Shown piece by piece: positions 1 to 9,899 of a stretch of 29,344 bases of DNA. The notes beneath the pieces are model-generated. The model saw only the letters and a program-made list of their open reading frames with translations, was not told where the DNA came from and did not search any database. Position 1 is the stretch's first letter; each line of letters starts with the position of its first letter. The position numbers and the translations under genes were made by a program. The stretch is from Sphaeroforma sirkka (taxonomy: Eukaryota; Opisthokonta; Ichthyosporea; Ichthyophonida), in assembly GCA_001586965.3 (NCBI GenBank), contig LUCW03000720.1:12501-41844 (forward strand), given 5' to 3'.

Positions 1-2160
1 CTGGACTGCAACTCTCAAGTCTAGCGCACAGAAGTCTCAATCGATTATTATTCAAAAAAGGTATATAATAGCATCTCGGGTTGCTCGATTGCCGAGAAAG
101 ACAACAATTGTAATCTGTTCATAATTCTCCCTCGCGATTACAGCCAAACAAAACAGAGGTGCGGCTTTCATGTGATAAACCTATTACATAGGTATAGTAT
201 AAATGATAATTTTCGTACCTGATTGAAGAGAAGCTTAGAAATGATATGAAGGCCTGTTCGTTTTACCATCGCTTGGTTGAATACTTCTAGCGTTTGTATG
301 CGATATGGGTTCATTTTAGTTGACAATGCCATCATCGAAGCGAATCAGATGTGCTATTTGATGTGGTGGCACTGTAGATCTCCATCGTTTCGCATTCACG
401 AACCAATATTATTAGTGAATAAACGGTAGGAAGCGCTGACTCTAAGTTTGTTATTTTGATTGCAACTGAACCATGTACTTTTACTGGCTAATAGACTTTT
501 CCCAGAGATTGTAGAACAATATCGAGTGAATGGCACTTTATATTGGGACACTACAATGTTTCTATATGCGACTATTATGAAAGCGAAGCGTCGACAATTA
601 GAACTGTCTTTGTTTTAAAATGCTCAGATGTTGTCCCAGTGAATTTTAGAATTAAGGATATTATTATTATTTTTAAAAGTGATAAGTTTCAATGTATATA
701 CATATGGTATGGCTCTCATAGCCGTTGTAGTGGCTCGGGAAAGACCGATAGGAAGAAATAGACAGTAAATTCCTGCTTGAAGCTTGGGACAAGTGAGTCG
801 GCGATGGAGGATATGCGCTGGGTGAGTCCAGGCCTGTGCTGACAAAAAACTGTCATCATCGAATGTGCAATATATTTGCTTGCTGACTTACTTAGTAGAG
901 TACCCACCTCTGAGGTACGAATCGGGTCTGCATCGTGTAAGGCCGTGGATTGGGTTAGTATAGAGTACGAAATACCGAGTAGGACCAGATTATCCGTCAT
1001 AATTCAGTCAAGGAGCGAGGGTTGAAGATGAGCCGATGCCGCACCAGACCACAGATGCACTCGGTATGTGCTAGCTGTCCTGGATCGGAAGTATCGTAGG
1101 TGGAACCAATAAGCGCGATGACTTGCATTGGATCAAAATTTGGAAGCAGTACTTAATCAGTGTGAACATTTGGTGATGTGTCAGAGACGGGTGAGGGTAC
1201 GGTGGCTGTTCTACATGCTAGAAAAAGAATACAAGGCGTTTGTGGAGGGTCTAGATATTGTGGAAGTCATGGCGCTCCTGTAATATCTGGGGGAGGTCAA
1301 GAATACTGAACAGCAGTTTCGGACCTACCAGGATGCGTCGAATCAATTGTTGGTTGCAGGTAAAGTGGCTGGTGGTGGCCACCGGAACAGACAGGGCAGA
1401 GACAGACATCGGTACGGTAGTCAAGCAATGTGGACATTTAACAGAGTCGGATTGTTGTAGGCTCGAAGCAGCAGTTGAAGCTGTCGTGTCTGGCTTTGTC
1501 CCGATTTGAGCTTACAGTGGTGCACCCATGACCAGTTGGTAGTAGTATTGGCGCCGGACTATTACCGCGATATCCTTGTTGGACCAGCGTCACAGCGTTG
1601 GCGGAGGGCTACATGGTCGGGTGTACGCCCGCCTTTGTAGTTTTGTTCATGATTATTTTCAGTGGGCATAGATACTGTACGGGAAGCGCAGTGTTAGTTT
1701 GTCGTGGGCACAGGCGGGTTGCATCAGAAGGGTGAGTGGGTTTGTACTGGACATTGAGTCGAGTTGTATACCAAGGCAACTACCGAGGTAGTCCGCGAAT
1801 AGTCGCGCGGGGATCAGGCCACAAACGCGCAGTAAGTTTGTTTGATGTTTGAAACCCCTATGGTATTTAGTGCCCGTGATGATACATGGCTGCTGCTTAG
1901 ATGAGATCTGAGATATAGCGCTCAAACAGAGGGTCCAGCGCATCCTTCCATTGAATAGACAGAGCCCAGGCAATAATGTTCAGACCATATGTAGCCGTGG
2001 ATAGATGAATGTTTTGAACAGCACCAGTCGGTTGCGAGGGTGTCACCAACTGAAGCTATGGAAGCCATAAGCCAGGAAAGAGGCAATACCCAGGGACAAT
2101 GCTGCAACCAAAGATTTTATATGCCTGGCGAGGCTTGTTGATCCTTGGTATTCCGTGAGA
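1..2160. other. Unassigned left flank
   Basis: I see no gene I can support here. Positions 1 to about 900 are AT-rich with scattered stops in every frame. From about 1000 to 2150 the composition becomes GC-richer and TG-rich, and short open stretches appear on both strands. One plus-strand stretch (about 1150-1450) is rich in Gln, Arg and Gly and vaguely recalls a retrotransposon gag region, but frames are broken and no zinc knuckle, protease or polymerase motif can be read. It may be an older retroelement relic. That is inference only. Confidence 0.4.
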
Positions 2161-2169
2161 GAGTGGGCG

Positions 2170-2185
2170 CCCCAGATATCTGGGG
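2170..2185. other. 16-bp perfect palindrome
   Basis: The sequence CCCCAGATATCTGGGG reads the same on both strands. It sits where the GC-richer left flank gives way to the AT-rich first LTR, so it may mark an insertion or repair junction. No function is claimed. Confidence 0.6.
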
Positions 2186-2189
2186 AGTT

Positions 2190-3008
2190 TAGGCTTAAAT
2201 CAAATATTTATGATATTAGTTATCAGAAATATTAGCGGTAGAACTGGTAAGCTTAGAATGAGAAAACACATATAAAGACTAGGTTCGGTTCTCTCAGACT
2301 ATAGACTTTTGTGAGAAACAGGCCTGTTAAATTGGTTGACTCGTACCTTTTAGCTACTCTGCATACTGTAATCTTCGATGGAAATTACTAGGTTTCAAAC
2401 TATATTAAACTAAAATACAATTTAAACAGTTAGGATTTAGTAGTGGTAGCTTGTGTAAGAATGATCGGGACTGGCTCTTGTTAAGAGCCTAAATATCCTC
2501 GATCACACAGGGCGTACCTCTAGCTGTTCTTTATTGAATAATTTTCACTAGAAGTACTAAGTGTTCATGACCACCTGCCTAATTTGTAGATAGACATAAT
2601 AGCGTAAGTCACGTTAATACATTAGCTGATATAAATAAAGTTCCATCTGAAGAAAAGTTAGAAAAAGACTTATTGGATTTTGGAGATTGGCGGGAGGACC
2701 AAAATCTATTAGTAGTTCGGAGATTATAAAATTTAGTTTATAATATCCTACATCTACTAATGTCTCAAATAGGTACAAGTAGATGAGTCGTACCAAATAC
2801 TCAGGCTATTGGAGCCATTAAAGTGAATTTAGAACACTTTGGAAATATTGGAAAAAGAGCTTGTACTAAATTATTTAAAATACAAATAAAAACCAATGTA
2901 TTATCTCAATTGATCTTGATATTTTAGACTGACCGGAGGCCGTATTTCTACAATACTCTACAAAAAAAAAAATGACTCTTACCTTTTAGCTACTCTGCAT
3001 ACTCTACA
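2190..3008 (+). repeat. 5' LTR of the gypsy element, interrupted
   Basis: This LTR is recognised by alignment with two better copies (6891-7222 plus, 11590-11919 minus). Shared landmarks are the AATATTAGCGGTAGAAC core, a GGTTCGG segment and the end TTTTAGCTACT...CTCTACA. The 5' end does not show the TGTAGCA start of the other copies, and about 60 bp are missing from the middle. A different solo LTR (2367-2952) is inserted within its last 15 bases. The last roughly 35 bases (GACTCNTACC...CTCTACA) occur twice, once around the insertion and again at about 2971-3008, separated by an A run. Confidence 0.7.
2367..2952 (+). mobile_element. Solo LTR of a second LTR family
   Basis: A 586-bp sequence begins TGTAATC and ends TTCTACA, so it has the TG...CA ends of an LTR. 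It is flanked on both sides by ATAC (2363-2366 and 2953-2956), a 4-bp target-site duplication. A second copy lies inverted at 3466-4060 and aligns along its whole length. The insertion splits the 3' end of the older gypsy LTR, so it is younger than that element. No internal region is present, which suggests excision by LTR-LTR recombination. Confidence 0.8.
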
Positions 3009-3092
3009 AAAAAAATCTATATCTTTACTTAGATAAGCTATACTGAAGAAGTTACAATAGTAGGTTAAAAAAGAACATATTACATTCATGTC

Positions 3093-3470
3093 TTGCAAGG
3101 CTCTGCAAGTATTAGAAACTTCATTACCAAGATAAGAAGCCGAAAAGTAGTAGTGAAGAGGCTGGTACACAAAGAGTCAAGAGTCAAAGAAGAGAAATTA
3201 CTCAGAGCTGCTGAAGACAAAAGAGAAGCAAGAAACGCAAAAGCCCTAGACAACAACGTAGTAGCTCTATCGTCTTCCAGAAGTAAGCTGGTTAAGTGTA
3301 AAGGAATAACAAATTTTACTGTGTCTGCCAGCAAAAAGATCGCGGTCACAGGCGCTCAATATCAGCAGTGCATCTCCCAGCTACTGCTCAAAAGTGGGCA
3401 ACCCCTCAAAACCAAGCCTCAGAAAACGGCCGGCCCCACCAACTTCTCAGACCCTGCTGCAGCCGTGTAG
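3093..3470 (+). pseudogene. Leader ORF of the gypsy element (basic protein, relic)
   Basis: An open frame of about 125 codons lies just inside the 5' LTR. It has no in-frame ATG at its front, so it is unlikely to be translated as it stands. The product is Lys/Arg/Ala-rich, with a charged stretch (KESRVKEEKLLRAAEDKREA) that could form a helix. The same region exists behind the minus-strand LTR at 11590: there the DNA aligns, and a matching segment (SRSKL-x-x-C-x-G-[IV]-T) is kept, although the frame is broken. It is therefore a property of the retroelement family, perhaps a gag-like leader protein, not a host gene. The frame is cut at 3465 by the insertion at 3466. Rejoining across the insertion at 4693 continues the same frame for about 24 codons. 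Confidence 0.5.
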
Positions 3471-4060
3471 AAATGCGGCCTCCGGTCAGTCTAAAATATC
3501 AAAATCAAATGAGATAACATATTGGTTTTTATTTGTATTTAAATTAATTTAATACAAATTCTTTTTCCAATATTTCCAAAGTGTTCTAAATTCACTTTGA
3601 TGGCTCCAATAGCCAGAGTATTTGGTATGACTCATTTACTTGGACCTATTTGAGACGATAGTAGATGTAGAATATTATAAACTACATTTTGAAATCTCTG
3701 AACTACTACTTACAGGTTTCGGTCCTCCCGCCAATCTCCAAAATCCAATAAGTCTTTTTCTTTTTTTAACTTTTCTTCAGATTGAACTTTATTCATATTA
3801 GCCAATGTATTGACTTGACTTACGTTCTTGTGTCTATCTACGAATTAGGCATGTGGTCATGAACACATAGTACTTCTAGTGAAAATTACATAATACAGCT
3901 AGAGGTACGACCTGTGTGATCGAGGATATTAAGGCTTTTACCAAGAGGCAGTCCCGATCATTCTTACACAAGCTACCACTGCTAAATTCTGACTGACTTA
4001 AATTATATCGTAGTTTATATAACATGGTTCAAATTTTAGAAATATCCATCGAAGTTTACA
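3466..4060 (-). repeat. Full LTR, inverted copy of 2367-2952
   Basis: This 595-bp LTR reads TGTAAAC...TTCTACA on the minus strand. Alignment with 2367-2952 is continuous, with scattered substitutions and small indels, so the two form a large inverted repeat around a 513-bp spacer. On the minus strand it contains a GTAAGT and a later TTTTAG, which look like splice sites, but no supported exon frames accompany them. Confidence 0.8.
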
Positions 4061-4688
4061 TATTTTTCAGTTAATTAGTATTTACCGTAGTGTACTGCTT
4101 CTAGACTGTCTAATAACTGCTTACTCATAGTGGCTAATACTACCTTAAAGTGAGCTACACGCTGGTTACTATACCTAGACCTTATTAATTTCCCTGTTCT
4201 TGAGCTATTACTATGGCTAAAGAAAATTATTAAGGCAAGCAAGCCGCCAGCTCTATGCCTGCTAAACCTGTTGAGGCTCCTGAGGTCACTGGGAACGCTA
4301 GTCCGTCTGGTACCGAGCCTGTCATTGAAACTGTAGAGGACGCCATTTCTGTGCTTGGTTCTGATGAAAACTCTGTGGATGACTCGTCGGACCCTAAATC
4401 CTTGGAAGAGGAGGTCTCAACTACCGCGGAAAGGCTCGCCAGCGTCCGTGTGTCTCCTAGTATTGCAGCCCAGGGCATCAGCTCGCCATCTGACCGCGAA
4501 AAGTCAGATGTCGGAAAGGCTTTATCTCCTGAAGAAGTGGAGGAATCGTCTCGAGATCGACGGTTTATTACTACTAAAAGTCAGCCTAATCTACCTATTA
4601 ACAAAGATGACGGCGTTCCATTTCGTGAAATTTCATTGAATGCCTCGCCACCGAAGTTAAAACATAGAAATATCCATCAAAGTTTACA
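3466..4688 (-). mobile_element. Inverted insertion of the second LTR family
   Basis: The left end is a complete LTR (3466-4060). The right end carries only the terminal 24 bases of the same LTR (4665-4688, one mismatch). The element is bounded by GCCG at 3462-3465 and GCCG at 4689-4692, a 4-bp target duplication matching in length the ATAC duplication of the other copy. The second LTR therefore seems to have been deleted down to its tip. The roughly 600 bp between hold AT-rich DNA and a GC-balanced plus-strand open frame, and no retroelement protein motif. Confidence 0.65.
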
Positions 4689-4984
4689 GCCGCCAGTACC
4701 CGCAGACCTCTTGACGAAAGTGATGAGCCGCCCAATGTCGGACAAAACTCTCCACGAAAATGATCACGTAACTCCGGTATGGCTCTTCTTCCGGGCTATT
4801 TTCCCGAACGGCAAGCCTTCTTCCCAAGCAGTATTTGAAAAATACTGGTACGTCCAACCGCTCCTCTATCGCCATTACTTTCTTTAGTATCTCCCGTCCG
4901 CTTTCTCAGCCAAATCGCCGCGGGAGCTCCACCAGCTTCGTCCGCCTTTGTGTTCCTAGCGACGCTGTCGCTCAGATGAAATAA
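4255..4984 (+). CDS. Hypothetical acidic, disordered protein
   Basis: An ATG at 4255, preceded by an in-frame stop at 4231, opens 210 codons ending at 4887. Base composition is far less AT-rich than its surroundings. The product is rich in Ser, Glu, Pro and Asp (SVLGSDENSVDDSSDPKSLE and similar), with no domain, signal or membrane segment that I recognise, so it would be mostly disordered. A GTACGT at 4848 and a TTTCTTTAG ending at 4887 would make a 40-base intron. Splicing it extends the frame for 32 more residues to a TAA at 4982-4984. The first 137 codons lie inside the inverted retroelement and the rest outside it, so the frame may be chimeric or fortuitous. The alternative frame after 4693 belongs to the older gypsy leader. 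No homologue is recognised. Confidence 0.35.
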
Positions 4985-6480
4985 CATGCAACAGTTACGT
5001 GGAAATGGCAATTTGATGAAACAATCGACCCCCGCCCCCTACATCATTCCGACTTTACGAAAGCAGCTTAAAAATTTATTATCTCCTCACCAAACGGGAG
5101 GCCCGCTGCACACATGAACGAGCGCCAAAAGTTCTTGCCCGCAGCATGAATGCTCTAATGAACCCTGTTTGTGGTTAACTTCACTTGTAAATTATCGCTT
5201 TTGAAATATATAATATTATCTTTATCGAGAAAAACTCAGTGAGTGAAAATTAGAAGTGTCACTGAGATTAGTTAATCAATGTTCGGGATTTTCGAATAAG
5301 AAAATGCACAGACATCAGGGGCCCTGCACAACAACACGAGATAGAACAACCACAGGGCACACGAGTAGTGATAACATACACAGCTAGTCATAAGAGCACA
5401 TTATATCAAATATGAGTGAGTTGTTAGCTAATACATCCATAAAGGACTGAACAACAACTCAATGCTCCCAAACACCAACCACGTCAGACTTGGTGGCAAA
5501 GAATGTCAACATTAGGGATATGTGAGATACAGCAGTTTTATCTCTGAGTACCATTGCGCAGAGTAGTAGCCAAATAATCACTAAACATAATCACTGAAAA
5601 AAGGACTAGAAGCGGGGACCTAGATTACAATTCTAAATCAGAGTCTAAAACGTTCTAAGTGAATCCGAGTTGGTAAACACCATCTTAACACTAAAAACAC
5701 GAAGCCTGCAGCATAGAATAGTCTCAGAAATATAATAACTCACAAACTACCACAAGAAGACGAGGGATAACCAAGACAACCAATAAATCAATTGGGGCTT
5801 CCAAAATTGAATGTCGTGTAAATTACATAGGAAAGACAAGAAGGGTTTATGGCCTTGGACGAGGTAATAGAGCTATACATAGAATAATAGCACATGTTAT
5901 ATACACACACACGACAAGATAACTATGTCATGGAAGAATAGCAGACGATCACAACAAGTAGGCATACAATCGACATGAAATGAGTATTCATGAAATATAC
6001 GCAGACATCAAAGACGTAGATGTGCACAAGGATGTCCAGTAGAAGACAGAATATGAACGTATGATTGCAGGATATACATAATACAAATAGAAAGTGCACG
6101 AGAGAGTAGGCAAATGAGCACGAATGAACGAAGGTAAATCCGACAAATTTCACAGTGCACAATACTACGATGCAAGAGAACCTTCATGCAAATAGACAAT
6201 AAACAGTAATACAAACAATATCTAGTGATCAGTTAGAGCAATATTGGAGATCGAAAGGATCGACAGAAATATCAAAAGTCCAGAAACATTTACAAGGGCG
6301 TAGAACAGGTCTTACAATCCACACATAAGAAGGAAAGCACACACGTATAGTACAAGCAAACAATTAGTTCCAAAGAAGTACATCAAAGTATCATTCAAAC
6401 GTACACAGAGAACATTTGGATGGATGTACGAGTAAAACGAGAATTGGCCTCAATAATCAGTGGGGTGAGACACAATTCTG
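4985..6480 (+). repeat. A-rich leader region of the gypsy element
   Basis: There is no convincing gene. From about 5240 the sequence is A-rich and C-poor in T, with very short frames. Blocks such as CAGTGAG...GTGTCACTG, TCAATGTT and GGGGCCCT align with the minus strand at about 11260-11140, behind the LTR at 11590. This identifies the stretch as untranslated leader of the same family. The first roughly 240 bases (4985-5230) are not matched elsewhere in the window. Confidence 0.55.
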
Positions 6481-6489
6481 GGGCACAAA

Positions 6490-6890
6490 TTGACAGCAAC
6501 CAGAGCAGGCTTGTATGGTGGTAAAGCGGGTGACGTTGGCGCGAGTGAAGCGGGTGACAGTGCAGCAGGGGGAACAAACCCAGGCAGTGGCTCAAGCCAA
6601 CCAACACCGGGTGGGGCGCCCATACAGGCATCTGCCATGCGTCTAGAAATAGACAAAATCGTTTATCAAGGCAAGTATATACGTTAGTAGGTTTGTAGCC
6701 AAGCTAGAACAAACAGCACCAGTAAACATTGCGAGTCTACACAAAAGGAGAGTATGCATTTATGATTAGCATCCAGAACGTCACATGCCATTAGTAGAAG
6801 TAGAACCCAGAAAGAGATGCTATCAATGAGTGCGGTGACGATGAGGGGGTTGAAGTAATACAAATTAGTCAGTACATTATTGAGCTAGAG
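6490..6890 (+). pseudogene. gag N-terminal fragment (gypsy element)
   Basis: A short open frame (6490-6687) encodes a Gly/Ala/Ser/Pro-rich low-complexity segment followed by SAMRLEIDKIVYQGKYI and a stop. A plausible continuation in another frame follows (FVAKLEQTAPVNIASLHKR), broken by stops. Low-complexity N-termini before a helical capsid-like region are common in gypsy Gag proteins. The assignment rests mainly on position, just before the rest of gag at 7227. The region is split from that remainder by the solo LTR at 6891-7222. Confidence 0.4.
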
Positions 6891-7222
6891 TGTAGCATCT
6901 AGGGACCAGATTATCAAAAGTCAATACAAATCCCAAAACCTCAGAATCATCAAATATTGAGTTTTGGAATTAGTATTCGAATATTCCTGATGTTAGAGTC
7001 ATCGGAATTATTAGCGGTAGAACCGGTAAGCTATACCAGGTCTCCGCGTGTGAGAGAAACACTCAAGTAGAAAACCTGAGTCTGTTGAAGTTGAAAACAC
7101 ATTTGAGGACCCAGCTCGGTTTTCTCAAACTAGCGACTTTTTCTAGCTGAGAAACCCGTACTTGAGAAGAGGTCTATTAAATCCTATTAGTCGTATCTTT
7201 TAGCTACTCTATATACGTTACC
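6891..7222 (+). mobile_element. Solo LTR of the gypsy family inserted in gag
   Basis: The 332-bp sequence starts TGTAGCA and aligns end to end with the 330-bp minus-strand LTR at 11590-11919. The shared core includes ATTAGCGGTAGAACCGGTAAGC, the CGCGTGTGAGAGAA block and the TTAGCTACTCT...TAC end. It is flanked by AGAG at 6887-6890 and 7223-7226, a 4-bp target duplication. Since gag-like coding lies on both sides, this is a solo LTR that landed in an older copy of its own family, not the 5' LTR of the downstream genes. Its last two bases have changed from CA to CC. Confidence 0.75.
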
Positions 7223-7226
7223 AGAG

Positions 7227-8146
7227 CTCATGCGTTCACGCTTAGGTGATAGAGTACATGAACTTGCACTATCGAAACTACTAAAAACCTCAGAATTTCC
7301 GAAGTTGCTACGAGATAGTTACTTTAAAATAAGAAATTGTCAAAGATATTATAGAGTTTACTATGCAATGCAGAGACCTGTATTTAGCCAAATCTGTGCC
7401 ACTATGTTAATACCCAGGTGAGATATCTATTAAATTCCACTGACGCAACTGAAAAACCAAGGCGGTACTCAATGATATATGTGATTTAGTAATACAGACG
7501 ACCACAAAGCACTACAAGGGTCCTGAGCAACTCAATAGAATTACGATTGACAAACTCAGACACCTAGACTATCTGCTAGAGAAGTTTCTCAATGACATGA
7601 AAAACAGGGCACTGAACGTAGAGGTACGCATAGAGCGTTGCATAGAACACGGCAAGTGTCAGAGGAGCGATACCGAAACACGGACAAGAGCCCACACACA
7701 CGCAAATCCTCAAAGTAGCGAGATACCGGACACTCATGTATTACGGACAGCAAGAGATTGTGAACGCAATCAATAAAGCAGGCAAACTGCCCGATGGCAG
7801 TGACAGATACTTATCAGATATGAAACCTACTGTGTTCCACACTAAGCAACCATAAGAGCAGTAGCCAAGGTACATGCAGATCGTATGCACAAGAGAGCGC
7901 AATAGATACAATGCTCACGCGGCAAGGCACAGTCAGCCTTGGAACGTCACAAACAATACAACGAAACGCCACAAACCAGGCAATGGCGCACCAAAACAAG
8001 CCGTACCAACAGAACAACCCCAAGAGAAGAAAGGGGCGACAATACGTGCATGTCCTCATTGTCAGGTGTCACCAGCACCACATCGATTTAGTCAATGTCC
8101 TATGAAGGTATCAAATCAGAACAATAAGATGGAGGAGCGTGTCTAG
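7227..8146 (+). pseudogene. gag remainder with zinc knuckle (gypsy element)
   Basis: Broken frames read as Gag: a helical segment (about 7490-7640) and, in the frame starting at 7874, a basic Gln/Pro-rich tail ending in a zinc knuckle C-x2-C-x6-H-x4-C at 8051-8098 (CPHC...HRFSQC). The usual spacing is C-x2-C-x4-H-x4-C, so this one has two extra residues. Zinc knuckles of Gag bind the element's RNA during packaging. Several stops and frameshifts rule out a functional product. The first part (7230-7421) is an unrelated-looking short open frame that may or may not belong to gag. Confidence 0.55.
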
Positions 8147-8337
8147 AACTATGTGCAAGTAGTTATACTATACATTACCTCCGGGAAGGTAAAAGAGATG
8201 ACAGACAACGATGAGCCCTGAGATAACTGGTGGACGGAAGCAAACATAATTGACCTGGCTGACAGAAATGTAAATAAAGATGAAGAAACGTTGTTAATAA
8301 AGGCAAATGATATAAATTCCAACCTTTATCCTACCTT

Positions 8338-8445
8338 CCTGCACCACGAGACCAAAGATTACACATTGCCATACAAATCAATGGCAACGCATACAACGCC
8401 CTAGTAGACTCCGGTACACAACGCTCATGTATGGACAAAGTATAG
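8338..8445 (+). pseudogene. Aspartic protease fragment (gypsy element)
   Basis: The frame reads HIAIQINGNAYNALVDSGTQ, a classic retroelement protease start: a beta strand, then hydrophobic-Val-Asp-Ser-Gly. The Asp of the DSG triad is at 8407-8409. The protease would process the Gag-Pol polyprotein in the virus-like particle. The frame stops at 8443, and the sequence from the active site onward is repeated immediately downstream. Confidence 0.7.
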
Positions 8446-8719
8446 TAGCGAACTATATCTATCAGTCAGAGCACAGCCAAGTTCTAGCACAAACAGATGC
8501 TAGGATATAAAGAACAGGTTCAAGACAAGTATGTAACATTAACTATGGAGGAAGGAAAACCTGACTCCGGTGCACAACGCTCAAGTATGGACAAAGTATA
8601 GTAGCGGAACTATATCTATCAGTCAGAGCACAGCCAGGATCTAGCACAAACAGATGCTAGAATATAAAGAACATGTTCAACACAAGTAAGTGACATCAAC
8701 TATGGAGGAAGGAAAACCT
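8407..8719 (+). repeat. 156-bp tandem duplication starting at the protease DSG
   Basis: Copy 1 (8407-8562) and copy 2 (8563-8719) both begin GACTCCGGT and end GGAAAACCT. They differ by about a dozen substitutions and one inserted base in copy 2. The duplication repeats the protease active-site codons and the following 50 codons. Confidence 0.9.
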
Positions 8720-9139
8720 CTCAGTGTTCTGAAGTATTGGACCTGCCAGACAAGAAGGCATCAATACATCTAGGTATGGACATACTTCGAGCATAGGTAT
8801 GTACATAGCAGGATTAATAAATTCACTTATACCAACAGATGCGAAATGGGAATCATTACTCACTCCACATGAGGAAGACCCAAAGGTTTCAGTGAGTCAC
8901 TTGCAGACCACTTAGATACCAACGCGAACATACCTCCCGACGTTCACTGCAACCAACCAGGCTCTACAGTCACAGTACCCGCAAATGAAATTAATGTCAG
9001 GCAGACAAGACACGCCAAAGTAAACTTTGTACCGCGCATGTACATCCCGCAAATGGATGAAGAGGAGGTTTACAGATGGCCACATATACAAACGGACTAC
9101 ACCTACAACAGTGAACCTACTATTGCTATCAATGGGTGA
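8720..9139 (+). pseudogene. Protease-to-RT linker (gypsy element)
   Basis: No frame stays open for long. Fragments such as VNFVPRMYIPQMDEEEVY are compatible with the stretch between protease and reverse transcriptase in gypsy polyproteins, but carry no diagnostic motif. The assignment is by position. Confidence 0.4.
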
Positions 9140-9890
9140 ACATGACTTGTCTCATCAAGAAATAAGATCATGTTTAGACTTACGTGTGATCAATTACCAA
9201 TATGGACAAGATAAATTCGTGCTATAAAAACAAAGGAAGTATTGCACAACTTACAAGGAACATAATTATTATCAAAGCTAGATCTCACGGGAGGGTTTTA
9301 CCACTTCTTAGTAGAGGAAGCAAGCCAACACTTCTTCACGTTCTCGCGGAGAGGCGCGCAATACTCATTCATGTCAGCGCATTTGGCCTAAGATCACTCA
9401 CAGCACAATTCCAGAGAGCCGTGACAACCTTGCTCATAGGCATCAAAGGAGTGCAAGTGTATGTAGATGACATGGTCATTGCGAATCTTACAGAAGATGA
9501 ACACCGTAAGACAGTTCGTAAAGTAATCCAACGGTTAAACGGAGCAAACTTCTGACTCAATCACAACAAATGTGCCTTCGCGGTCAAAGTGGTCAACATT
9601 CTAGGTGTGAAAGTCACCACACAAGGACTCAGAGTGAGAGTGGATCGTGAAGAACAGAAACTAATGATGGGCTGGCCATTACCCAAAACGAAGCGAGATC
9701 TGTAAAAAGCAGTAGGACTCGCGAATTATATGCGCGACCATGTCTCTAACTTTGCCCACACAACTAAACACTTCCGGAACCTAATGAAAGGAAAAATGAA
9801 CCAAAACATACCCATGCTATGGACACCGGAACTCAAAAAGAAGTGAGAAAAACTCAAAGTAACCATCGCGTATTCGGCGACACTGGTATA
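9140..9890 (+). pseudogene. Ty3/gypsy reverse transcriptase and RNase H start
   Basis: Successive frames give the ordered motifs of a gypsy RT: CLDLRVIN (the R-x-C-x-D-x-R-x-LN block), SKLDLTGGFYHF, SFMSA then FGLRSLTAQFQRAV after a frameshift at about 9380, YVDD at 9460-9471, the thumb segment NKCAFAVKVVNILGVKVT, and a connection block (LANYMRDHVSNFA) leading towards RNase H (TIAYSATLVYQ). The catalytic Asp pair of YVDD is intact, but in-frame stops at about 9553, 9703 and 9844 and at least two frameshifts make it non-functional. Coding similarity ends at about 9890-9920. Confidence 0.8.
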
Positions 9891-9899
9891 CCAGATTGA

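Noticed and set aside
1000..2150. Retrotransposon gag with a degenerate zinc knuckle (QCGHLTESDC)
   Set aside because: Spacing does not fit C-x2-C-x4-H-x4-C, and no neighbouring domain confirms it.
3484..3735. Minus-strand intron (GTAAGT to TTTTAG) inside the LTR at 3466-4060
   Set aside because: Flanking exons have no supported frame, and the donor is not conserved in the other LTR copy.
2367..4060. Large inverted repeat read as terminal repeats of one DNA transposon around the ORF at 3093
   Set aside because: Each arm has its own TG...CA ends and its own flanking 4-bp duplication, and the spacer belongs to the gypsy leader, so they are two separate LTR insertions.
6891..9890. LTR at 6891 as the 5' LTR of the gag-pol behind it
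   Set aside because: AGAG duplications on both sides and gag-like coding before it mark it as a solo LTR.
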